The notes below the pieces were generated by a model that searched no databases, was not told the DNA's origin, and was given only the letters and a program-made list of their open reading frames with translations. A DNA stretch of 6,298 nucleotides from Dehalococcoidia bacterium (GTDB taxonomy: Bacteria > Chloroflexota > Dehalococcoidia > Dehalococcoidales > UBA1222): NCBI GenBank assembly GCA_009783135.1, contig WRHS01000062.1, positions 1 to 6,298 on the forward strand. The letters run 5' to 3'. Position 1 is the first letter of the stretch; each line of letters opens with the position of its first letter. Both the position numbers and the translations under genes were made by a program. Below, in pieces: positions 1-5,545 of this stretch.

Positions 1-417
1 AAGCTGGTGGCGCAAGGATTGAATATACTGCTTGGTCTGTTGCTTGGCGGATTGGTGTGCTGGGGTTATACACTTATATTTTTTGGCAACGCAGGAGCCC
101 TTGGCTTTCTGCAACAAATGTTGCTGATGCTGCTGTTTTTGCTTTTCTGCCTGTCCATTACGCTGTATTTTTCCAGTCTGCTCAAAAACCAGATAGCAGC
201 CGGCGGATTGGCAATAGCCGTAATTATAGTTATCTCTATATTATCGGGGCTGCCTAAAGTGGTACATTTTCTGCCTGGTGGACTGATTAGCTGGGGTAAT
301 CAACTGGTGTTGGGTACGTCGGGGGACGCAGAATGGGGCGCACTTGCCACAACGCTTGTGTTAATCGTCCTTGGAATATATGGTTCTTGGCTGAATCTAA
401 GACGAAAAGAACTTTGA
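1..417 (+). CDS. ABC-2 type transporter permease, C-terminal part (5' end outside window)
   Basis: The frame is open from base 1 and ends at TGA 415-417, so this is the last 138 codons of a longer gene; the GTG at position 7 is internal rather than a convincing start. The fragment is almost entirely hydrophobic, with about four membrane segments (roughly bases 22-87, 103-170, 199-252 and 340-393) and a short positively charged tail ending in RRKEL. A final helix running into a W..LRRKEL-like end is typical of ABC-2 family permeases, which pair with a cytoplasmic ATPase to export lipids, polysaccharides or drugs; that ATPase would be expected upstream. The family call rests on topology and tail, not on a catalytic motif, and the substrate cannot be told. 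It lies 39 bp before the next gene on the same strand, so it is probably cotranscribed with the glycosyltransferases. Confidence 0.6.
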   Translation, partial: KLVAQGLNILLGLLLGGLVCWGYTLIFFGNAGALGFLQQMLLMLLFLLFCLSITLYFSSLLKNQIAAGGLAIAVIIVISILSGLPKVVHFLPGGLISWGNQLVLGTSGDAEWGALATTLVLIVLGIYGSWLNLRRKEL

Positions 418-456
418 TGCTTGGTTACTTTTTAGCAATGTACTGAATAGCAGATT

Positions 457-1788
457 ATGCCTATGTATAACAATAATCGTATCTGGCTGTATCGCGGTAT
501 AGTCGCATTTGGGCTGGTGTTGGCATTTCTTTTAACGCTGGTTATTCCGCAGCATATGAAAGAAAAAGGCGATTGGTCGCTGCAGCAAGCCGTGCAGAAT
601 TTTGCCGATGGACAGATGACGCTTGACCAAATTACATTTGATTTGCAGAACGCCGAAGCTCAAACCAATGGAGCGGACTTAAGCCGATATGTACAACTCG
701 AAAATCAACGTTGGGCTTATACAGAGGCACCGGGATATATTTTCTACTTGTTGCCATTTTATTACATACATGCCCCGACTCTGGGTAATCAGCTGTTGGC
801 TGTCGGGATGGCTGTGGTGACGTTTCTACTGCTCAAACGTCTCAAAGATGAGCGGGTAGCCTGCCTAGGGGCATTGATGTGGCTCTTTTCTCCTGTAGCA
901 CTGGCAATGTCATCGCGTGCGTATTCAGGCATTTTTGCCGCAGCCGCGTTTCTTGGAATGGGTGGCGGACTGTATATTTATTATTGTTTGCGCCGTGGTG
1001 AGTTAAGCTGCCGTGTTGCTTGGGGGTTGTTGTTCCTCGCCGGACTGGGACTGGGCTGGAGCGTTTTTGCCAATTATTCCAACATTTGGGCGGTGACCGT
1101 CTTTTTGCTCCATTTTGTTTATATCCAATTACGCCCGCGCTTAAACGAGCGAAGGAGTGATGTGGCATGGTCTCCATTGGGGTTTTGCTTGGGCTTGCTA
1201 CTGCCTTTTATTGGGCTATTAGTCTATCAGAATGCAGTGTTTGGGGCTCCATTCAGATTTGGCTTTCAGTATACCGAGTTGCCGGTTGGTTTTGGTTGGC
1301 AGTTTATTCAGGCTAATGTAGAACAGGTTGTTGTCGCTTGGCTGGTTGGTTTTCCGCTAATAATTCCGGGCATAGCTGCATTGATTTGGTCTTTGTGTAA
1401 AGGGTTTCACCGGCGCATGTTTAGCGTCGACCTGTTGCTTCTTTTAGCCGGCTGGGTACTGGCAGTGTTTGGAATATATCTGACGTATGAGTGGACAGCT
1501 ATGGCGGATATGGGCGGTATGCCCTTTATCATGCTGGCGTGTTATGCACTACCGGGGTTGTTGCCAATAACTTTGTTGTCAGCACAATGGCTGGACCAGT
1601 TGCCCCGTCGTGTCTGGTTGTGTGTGGTTATTCCGTTGTTTATCTGGGGCGTGGTCTTTTTTGCTCAGTCGGCGCTTGCCTATCCCGAAGCGCCATTCAA
1701 TCCGCTCAATCCGTGGCGGACTCCCAATCAGTTGTCGCAGAGTTCGCTTCCCGAAATCAATACTGCAAACGGTGGCATAAATGTCTAA
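457..1788 (+). CDS. Polytopic membrane glycosyltransferase, GT-C fold (PMT/GT39-like)
   Basis: The 443-residue protein is strongly hydrophobic. A first membrane helix at about residues 10-31 is followed by a large polar loop (about 32-90), as in GT-C enzymes, where this loop is extracytoplasmic and carries acidic catalytic residues. A TEAPGYIFYLLPFYY stretch (89-103) matches the aromatic/proline-rich element that follows this loop in PMT-like proteins. About eight or more further helices follow. The segment NAVFGAPFRFGF (259-270) resembles the FGSP..GY signature common in bacterial GT-C proteins. Members move a sugar from a polyprenyl-phosphate donor onto a lipid, protein or glycan outside the membrane; donor and acceptor here are unknown. 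No clear DE/ExD pair is visible; D39, D51, D57 and D62 are candidate acids. The ATG at 457 has no good Shine-Dalgarno, and ATG 463 is an equally possible start. The end overlaps the next gene by 8 bp. Confidence 0.6.
   Translation: MPMYNNNRIWLYRGIVAFGLVLAFLLTLVIPQHMKEKGDWSLQQAVQNFADGQMTLDQITFDLQNAEAQTNGADLSRYVQLENQRWAYTEAPGYIFYLLPFYYIHAPTLGNQLLAVGMAVVTFLLLKRLKDERVACLGALMWLFSPVALAMSSRAYSGIFAAAAFLGMGGGLYIYYCLRRGELSCRVAWGLLFLAGLGLGWSVFANYSNIWAVTVFLLHFVYIQLRPRLNERRSDVAWSPLGFCLGLLLPFIGLLVYQNAVFGAPFRFGFQYTELPVGFGWQFIQANVEQVVVAWLVGFPLIIPGIAALIWSLCKGFHRRMFSVDLLLLLAGWVLAVFGIYLTYEWTAMADMGGMPFIMLACYALPGLLPITLLSAQWLDQLPRRVWLCVVIPLFIWGVVFFAQSALAYPEAPFNPLNPWRTPNQLSQSSLPEINTANGGINV
1771..1775 (+). promoter_or_regulatory. 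Shine-Dalgarno-like GGTGG for the GT87 gene
   Basis: GGTGG ends 5 nt before the ATG at 1781. It can pair with the GGTG part of the extended anti-Shine-Dalgarno complement (AGGAGGTGA), which suits this short spacing. The site lies inside the end of the upstream gene, consistent with coupled translation. Confidence 0.45.
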
Positions 1789-3043
1789 TCTCAGCCGTTT
1801 GAAATGGATGCTTTTGCCATTGGCTTTCTGCATCCTAATTCTAGTAATTTACATGTTTGCTTTTCAGCACGGAGGCTCGGATATTGGGTTGTACCGCTAC
1901 TATGCTTCTTGTATGAAGGAGGGGCTTGTTCCCTATAAAGACTTTGCCGTTGAGTATCCTTCGATAGCGCTACTCTTATTCTATCTGCCATATTTGGTAT
2001 CCCACGATCTTGCTGGATACAACACAGCTTTTGCTGTGGAAATGATGCTTTTTGCTATGGCTGGGGTTTGGTTGCTTTTCGGCTTGGTGCGTCAGCTGCA
2101 AACTCGCCCTTGGGTGGCGCTTTCATGCTATGCGTTGATTGTGATAGCCATTGGTGACATTGCTGTGGAGCGCTTTGATATAGTTCCGGCAATAATTACC
2201 TTGGCGGCACTGTATGCTTTCTGCCGAGGCAAATATGAGGTGGCTTGGATTGTGCTGGCAGTGGGCGTGATGACCAAGGTCTATCCGGCAGTATTGGTGC
2301 CGCTGTTTCTTATTTACCAATGGCAGCATCACGGATGGCGCAGGACGCTTTCTCATGTGGCGATTTTCGCATTAGCTTTGATGCTAATCGCAGGTCCGGC
2401 ACTATGGATTGGTAGGGGAGAGTTTATACACTCTTTTACAGTGCAGAGCGGTCGCGCATTGCAGCTGGAGAGCCTATATGCCTCCTTGTTGCTATTGCTT
2501 AACTCGCTGGGGCTGGTAAGCGCCGTGCCTGTGGGTGGTCCCATGTCTTTTGACGTATCTTCGCCGCTGGCGCAGCCGCTGGCCAAATGCGCTTTTTTTA
2601 TCGTTGGAGCGGCGCTGGTGGCAGTGTATTTTATGTTTATGCGTCGTATAAGGCGTAATTTGGGGTCGCCGACACACATAGAATTCGGTGCCGGGGCAAC
2701 AACCGATATTCTTAATTATTCCATAGCTGCCGTTGCGGTATTCATTGCTACCAACAAGGTGTTTTCGCCGCAGTTTATTTTGTGGATTTGTCCGCTGATG
2801 CCTTTATTCAGCGGACGTTGGCAAAAGGTCGGATGGATGGTATTTCTAGTGGTGGCTTATCTGACTTGGTACGTTTATCCTATGAATTACTTCGGACTTG
2901 CGGATGGTCAGCAGGTGGTTACGAATGCGCTGGTATTACGCAATACCCTGATGATTTTGTTGATTGTGTTACTGGTTATGAGTCCTGCACACGAATCCAC
3001 AGCTTCTGTAGGCCTGCCTGTATTAGCACCTGCCGAAGACTGA
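1781..3043 (+). CDS. GT87 (DUF2029) family membrane glycosyltransferase
   Basis: The 420-residue polytopic protein shows several GT87/DUF2029 hallmarks in order: a first helix (about 9-28); an Asp in the first loop (D34 in GGSDIGLYRYYA), the usual place for a catalytic acid; PYKDFAVEYPSIALLLF (51-67); VERFDIVPA (129-137); GVMTKVYPAVLVPL (162-175); a RALQLESLYA element (225-234); and TNKVFSPQFILW (324-335). GT87 members characterised in actinobacteria use polyprenyl-phosphate-mannose to mannosylate lipid-linked glycans outside the membrane. The fold and lipid-linked donor type are likely here; the sugar and acceptor are inference. The hydrophilic C-terminal tail (about 401-420) should be cytoplasmic or periplasmic depending on helix count. 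The start ATG overlaps the upstream stop by 8 bp and has a GGTGG 5 nt ahead, so the two glycosyltransferases are probably made together and may act on successive steps. Confidence 0.8.
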   Translation: MSNLSRLKWMLLPLAFCILILVIYMFAFQHGGSDIGLYRYYASCMKEGLVPYKDFAVEYPSIALLLFYLPYLVSHDLAGYNTAFAVEMMLFAMAGVWLLFGLVRQLQTRPWVALSCYALIVIAIGDIAVERFDIVPAIITLAALYAFCRGKYEVAWIVLAVGVMTKVYPAVLVPLFLIYQWQHHGWRRTLSHVAIFALALMLIAGPALWIGRGEFIHSFTVQSGRALQLESLYASLLLLLNSLGLVSAVPVGGPMSFDVSSPLAQPLAKCAFFIVGAALVAVYFMFMRRIRRNLGSPTHIEFGAGATTDILNYSIAAVAVFIATNKVFSPQFILWICPLMPLFSGRWQKVGWMVFLVVAYLTWYVYPMNYFGLADGQQVVTNALVLRNTLMILLIVLLVMSPAHESTASVGLPVLAPAED

Positions 3044-3133
3044 TTTTCTTCGCATTGTGTGCTCTGCGGTCACCCCTTTGTTGAAAAAATTTTACTAACT
3101 GCGTCAAGCGGTATTTTTCGTGCGTAATTTTTC

Positions 3134-3162
3134 TTGACATATGGCTAAACCAATGATATAAA
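3134..3162 (+). promoter_or_regulatory. Sigma-70-type promoter for the aminomutase/ATP-grasp operon
   Basis: TTGACA at 3134-3139 is a perfect -35 hexamer. It is followed by a 17-bp spacer and TATAAA at 3157-3162, which matches the -10 consensus at five of six positions. Two T-tracts at 3114-3118 and 3128-3132, inside GTATTTTTC and GTAATTTTTC, sit just upstream where an UP element would lie. Transcription would start near 3168-3170, giving a leader of about 88 nt. As no gene start other than 3258 follows, this promoter should drive the aminomutase and the ATP-grasp genes as a separate unit. Confidence 0.75.
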
Positions 3163-3183
3163 GTTTAGATATACATATTGCGG

Positions 3184-3207
3184 ATTCGTGCAAGGTATTG
3201 CATGAAT
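3184..3207 (+). promoter_or_regulatory. Leader hairpin / near-perfect dyad upstream of the aminomutase gene
   Basis: Bases 3184-3193 pair with 3198-3207 to give a 10-bp stem with a single G-U wobble (3188/3203) and a GGTA tetraloop. It begins about 15 nt after the predicted transcription start and ends about 30 nt before the Shine-Dalgarno. No U-run follows, so it is not an intrinsic terminator. It could stabilise the mRNA 5' end, control translation, or act in DNA as an operator bound by a dimeric regulator. The pairing is visible directly; the function is inference. Confidence 0.45.
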
Positions 3208-3237
3208 TGTGAGTGTTGAAAATGGCAGCAATTGAAT

Positions 3238-3243
3238 AAGGAG
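3238..3243 (+). promoter_or_regulatory. Shine-Dalgarno AAGGAG of the aminomutase gene, unusually distant
   Basis: AAGGAG is a good match to the Shine-Dalgarno consensus but lies 14 nt before ATG 3258, longer than the usual 5-10 nt. An in-frame TAA at 3255-3257 excludes any earlier start, and the next in-frame ATG (3273) would be even farther away, so 3258 stands. The long spacing may lower translation. Confidence 0.55.
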
Positions 3244-3257
3244 CGCCGAACCAGTAA

Positions 3258-4523
3258 ATGAAAACTCAGACCATGCAAACCCGGGAAGTCGTGGGGGAAC
3301 CCTCCGGCACCACTGTTGCTGCGGCTCAGGTAGAGGAAGACGAACCTCCACTCAAGACGGAGGTGTCCTCGCGCCGTCTGTTTTGTAATATTCCCTCAGA
3401 GCACTGGAACGATTGGCATTGGCATTTCCGTAATCGCATAACAACTGTTGAGGGTCTGTCCAAATATGCGCGTCTTAGCGCCAAGGAACGCGCCGAGATG
3501 CGTTTGGTAAATATCAAATATCCTCTGGCTATCACACCTTATTATTTGTCATTGATGAACCTTGATAATCCCACTGACCCTATGCGTTTGCAGGCCTTGC
3601 CGTCAATACAGGAACTCTCCACGTCTTGTGCCAGTATGGAGGATCCACTTGCGGAGGAAGAGCATTCCGTAGTGCCTGGGCTTGTACATCGATATCCTGA
3701 CCGTGTGCTGATGGTTTTAACGGATATTTGTCCTATGTTATGCCGTCATTGCACGCGCAAGCGCGAATGGCGCCACGGCGGTTGGGTGCGCACGACTGAA
3801 CAGTTTGAGGCCATGTTGGCTTATATTCGTCGGCACAAGGAAGTGCGGGACGTGATTGTTTCCGGCGGAGACCCCTTGACACTGTCAACCGCCCGCTTGG
3901 GTGAGGTTCTTGCCGGAATACGCCGCATACCCCACGTTGAAATAATCCGCATTGGCACACGGATGCCGGTGGTGTTGCCTCAGCGCATAGATGACGAGTT
4001 GTGCAATACGCTTTCCAAATACGGGCCAATATGGCTCAACACGCATTTCAACCATCCCGGCGAAGTTACACCTGATGCGGCGCGCGCCTGTGACATGTTG
4101 CTTAGGGCCGGTATGCCGGTTAACAATCAGTCGGTGCTGCTCAAGGGAGTGAATGATTCTGTAGAAACTCAAATCAATCTATGCCGCAGCCTATTGCGCG
4201 TTAAAGTGCGCCCGTATTACCTGTTCCAGTGTGATGATGTTGTCGGCACGGAGCATTTTTGGACATCTGTGGAAAGTGGTGTGAATATCATGCAGGGCAT
4301 GCGTGGGTTTATTTCGGGCTTGGCTATTCCAACGTATGTTATTGATTTGCCAAACGGCAAAGGTAAAATTCCTGTCGGACCGGACTACATATTGGAGCGT
4401 ACGTCGGAGGAGTTTATTGTGCGCAACTATCAGGGTAAGATAGTTCACTATTCCAATCCGAATAACGCCAAGGCTTATACTGGATGTCTTGAGGTGCCGT
4501 GCGCCGATATCATTCCGGTTTAG
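3258..4523 (+). CDS. KamA-family radical SAM aminomutase, probable lysine 2,3-aminomutase
   Basis: This 421-residue enzyme uses SAM, a [4Fe-4S] cluster and PLP to shift an amino group from C2 to C3, in the cytoplasm. After a polar, acidic N-terminal stretch (about 1-37) comes the family opening IPSEHWNDWHWHFRNRI (45-61). The cluster motif CPMLCRHC gives C158, C162 and C165; SGGDPL (202-207) is the SAM-binding GGDP element. By alignment recalled from Clostridium subterminale KamA, R167, D326 and D363 match the lysine-contacting R134, D293 and D330 with exact 37-residue spacing between the acids, and K370 in DLPNGKGK matches PLP lysine K337. This favours lysine (product beta-lysine) over glutamate, where those acids are replaced. 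The zinc-site cysteines are partly lost (S301 for C268, E412 for C377) and the clostridial C-terminal tail is absent. EpmB-type action on EF-P is less likely given the ATP-grasp neighbours. It is first in its operon. Confidence 0.88.
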   Translation: MKTQTMQTREVVGEPSGTTVAAAQVEEDEPPLKTEVSSRRLFCNIPSEHWNDWHWHFRNRITTVEGLSKYARLSAKERAEMRLVNIKYPLAITPYYLSLMNLDNPTDPMRLQALPSIQELSTSCASMEDPLAEEEHSVVPGLVHRYPDRVLMVLTDICPMLCRHCTRKREWRHGGWVRTTEQFEAMLAYIRRHKEVRDVIVSGGDPLTLSTARLGEVLAGIRRIPHVEIIRIGTRMPVVLPQRIDDELCNTLSKYGPIWLNTHFNHPGEVTPDAARACDMLLRAGMPVNNQSVLLKGVNDSVETQINLCRSLLRVKVRPYYLFQCDDVVGTEHFWTSVESGVNIMQGMRGFISGLAIPTYVIDLPNGKGKIPVGPDYILERTSEEFIVRNYQGKIVHYSNPNNAKAYTGCLEVPCADIIPV

Positions 4524-4533
4524 TTTGCCAAAC

Positions 4534-4538
4534 GGTGG
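4534..4538 (+). promoter_or_regulatory. Shine-Dalgarno-like GGTGG fixing the start of the first ATP-grasp gene
   Basis: GGTGG lies 5 nt before ATG 4544. A longer in-frame reading back to 4499 would overlap the aminomutase gene and add 15 residues unlike the family, while the protein from 4544 begins MKIGLSYD, a normal first beta strand for this superfamily. The ten bases ending here (4529-4538) are identical to those ahead of the GT87 start (1766-1775). Confidence 0.5.
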
Positions 4539-4543
4539 TTTTG

Positions 4544-5545
4544 ATGAAAATAGGCTTAAGTTATGACATAAAACCGCAGGTGCCGCAGACGGAAGGGTTA
4601 CCTGCAGACGAGTTTGAAGAGTACGATTCCCCTGAAACGATTGATGCAATAGTTGCGGTTATCAACTCAGCGGGGCATCAGGCTATAAAATTGGGTGGCG
4701 GCAGTGATTTCCTAAACTGTGTTATGCGTGAAAAGCCCGACTTGGTGTTTAATATTGCCGAAGGGTTGGGAAATTACCGCAGCCGTGAAGCGCAGGTGCC
4801 GTCCGTACTGGAAATGCTCGGCATACCATACTCCGGGTCGGATCCTTTGACGTTGTCGCTTTGTCTGGAAAAGTCCCTCACCAAACAACTGGTAGCAGCG
4901 GTCGGTGTCGACACGCCTGAATGGCGCATCATAAATACCATTGAGGAATTGGAATCATGTAACTGGGGCAGTTTCCCGTTTCCGGTTTTCATTAAGCCGG
5001 TACATGAGGGCTCCAGCAAAGGTATACGCAACGCATCCCGCGCAGATGACGTGCCAACCCTTAAAAAGATGGTAGCGCAGCAGCTTTGTCTTTATGCTCA
5101 ACCTGTGATGGTGGAGCGGTTTATCCCGGGCGATGAAGTGACAGTAGGATTGCTGGGAAACGACCCAACCCGTGTGGTTGGTGTCATGCGTGTGTTGCCG
5201 CGTCATGCCGGTGTTGATTTCGTGTATTCGCTGGAGATCAAACGTAACTGGCAGGAAATGGTGCAGTATGAATGCCCCGCTGTGTTGGATGCGGCAGTGC
5301 TGCAAAAAATCGAAAAGTCCTGCCTGCTGGCATTCAAAACACTGGGTATACGCGATATGGCGCGCATGGACTTTCGCGTTGCTGGGGATGGCACGCCATA
5401 TTTTTTGGAGGTTAATCCGTTACCCGGGCTCAACCCTATGAGCGGTGATTTAATCATAATGACGCAGGCATTGGGGTGGAGTTATGAAAAGTTGATTAAC
5501 GGAATACTTAATGCGGCTATTAGGAGGTACAATTTTGGCTTATAA
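4544..5545 (+). CDS. ATP-grasp ligase, D-Ala-D-Ala ligase superfamily (first of a tandem pair)
   Basis: This 333-residue protein is complete and of usual length for a D-Ala-D-Ala-ligase-like enzyme, which activates a carboxylate as acyl-phosphate and joins it to an amine. Seen: an N-terminal domain with FNIAEG (69-74) and IPYSGSD (94-100); FIKPVHEGSSKGI (149-161) with ATP-contacting K151 and glycine/serine loop; VERFIPGDEVTVG (190-202); ARMDF (273-277) and FLEVNPLPGLNP (287-298). Against E. coli DdlB, R274, D276, E289 and N291 match R255, D257, E270 and N272 with exact spacing, so Mg-ATP chemistry should be intact. The EAKY element is EIKR (231-234), so Tyr216 becomes Arg, and the usual N-terminal GG.S.E motif is missing. 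It is therefore unlikely to be the housekeeping Ddl. Placed 20 bp after the aminomutase gene, it may use beta-lysine or a derivative; the real substrates are unknown. Confidence 0.85.
   Translation: MKIGLSYDIKPQVPQTEGLPADEFEEYDSPETIDAIVAVINSAGHQAIKLGGGSDFLNCVMREKPDLVFNIAEGLGNYRSREAQVPSVLEMLGIPYSGSDPLTLSLCLEKSLTKQLVAAVGVDTPEWRIINTIEELESCNWGSFPFPVFIKPVHEGSSKGIRNASRADDVPTLKKMVAQQLCLYAQPVMVERFIPGDEVTVGLLGNDPTRVVGVMRVLPRHAGVDFVYSLEIKRNWQEMVQYECPAVLDAAVLQKIEKSCLLAFKTLGIRDMARMDFRVAGDGTPYFLEVNPLPGLNPMSGDLIIMTQALGWSYEKLINGILNAAIRRYNFGL
5522..5527 (+). promoter_or_regulatory. Strong Shine-Dalgarno AGGAGG that sets a TTG start
   Basis: A perfect AGGAGG sits 7 nt before TTG 5535, inside the last codons of the preceding gene. 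It is the best ribosome binding site in the window and identifies TTG rather than the nearby in-frame GTG (5547) as the start of the second ATP-grasp gene. Confidence 0.8.

Larger units (their letters stand above)
3044..3257 (+). other. Intergenic region between the glycosyltransferase unit and the aminomutase operon
   Basis: This is the only sizeable gap in the window (214 bp). It holds T-rich tracts (about 3111-3133), a strong promoter (3134-3162), a leader hairpin (3184-3207) and the Shine-Dalgarno of the next gene. No convincing rho-independent terminator for the upstream genes is visible: a 6-bp stem at 3034-3052 lacks a U-run. I see no RNA gene or conserved riboswitch layout in it. Confidence 0.7.

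Noticed and set aside
3034..3052. Possible terminator hairpin (CGAAGA/TCTTCG, 7-nt loop) at the end of the GT87 gene
   Set aside because: The stem is only 6 bp and A/T-rich in part, it overlaps the stop codon, and GCATTGTG follows instead of a U-run.
3202..3239. Two tiny leader reading frames (MNCEC at 3202-3219 and MAAIE at 3222-3239)
   Set aside because: Five codons each, no ribosome binding site for either, and no run of a regulatory amino acid such as lysine; expected by chance in this length.
3163..3257. Lysine riboswitch ahead of the aminomutase gene
   Set aside because: The leader from the predicted start is only about 88 nt, too short for the lysine riboswitch, and it shows one simple hairpin rather than a multi-helix junction.
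3258..4523. Assignment as glutamate 2,3-aminomutase or EpmB
   Set aside because: The two aspartates that bind the lysine side-chain amine (D326, D363) are present, whereas the glutamate enzyme replaces them; no EF-P-related gene is nearby, while ATP-grasp ligases are.
4499..4543. Longer N-terminus for the first ATP-grasp protein starting at 4499
   Set aside because: It would overlap the aminomutase coding end, has no good ribosome binding site, and adds 15 residues before the natural first beta strand that starts at ATG 4544.
4191..4649. Antisense open frame of 152 codons across the aminomutase/ligase junction
   Set aside because: It lies opposite well-supported coding sequence, has no recognisable protein features, and its length is explained by codon bias of the + strand genes.
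4544..5545. Housekeeping D-Ala-D-Ala ligase (ddl) for the cell wall
   Set aside because: The N-terminal GG.S.E motif and the acceptor-site tyrosine are missing, a second diverged ATP-grasp gene follows, and no mur or fts genes are present.
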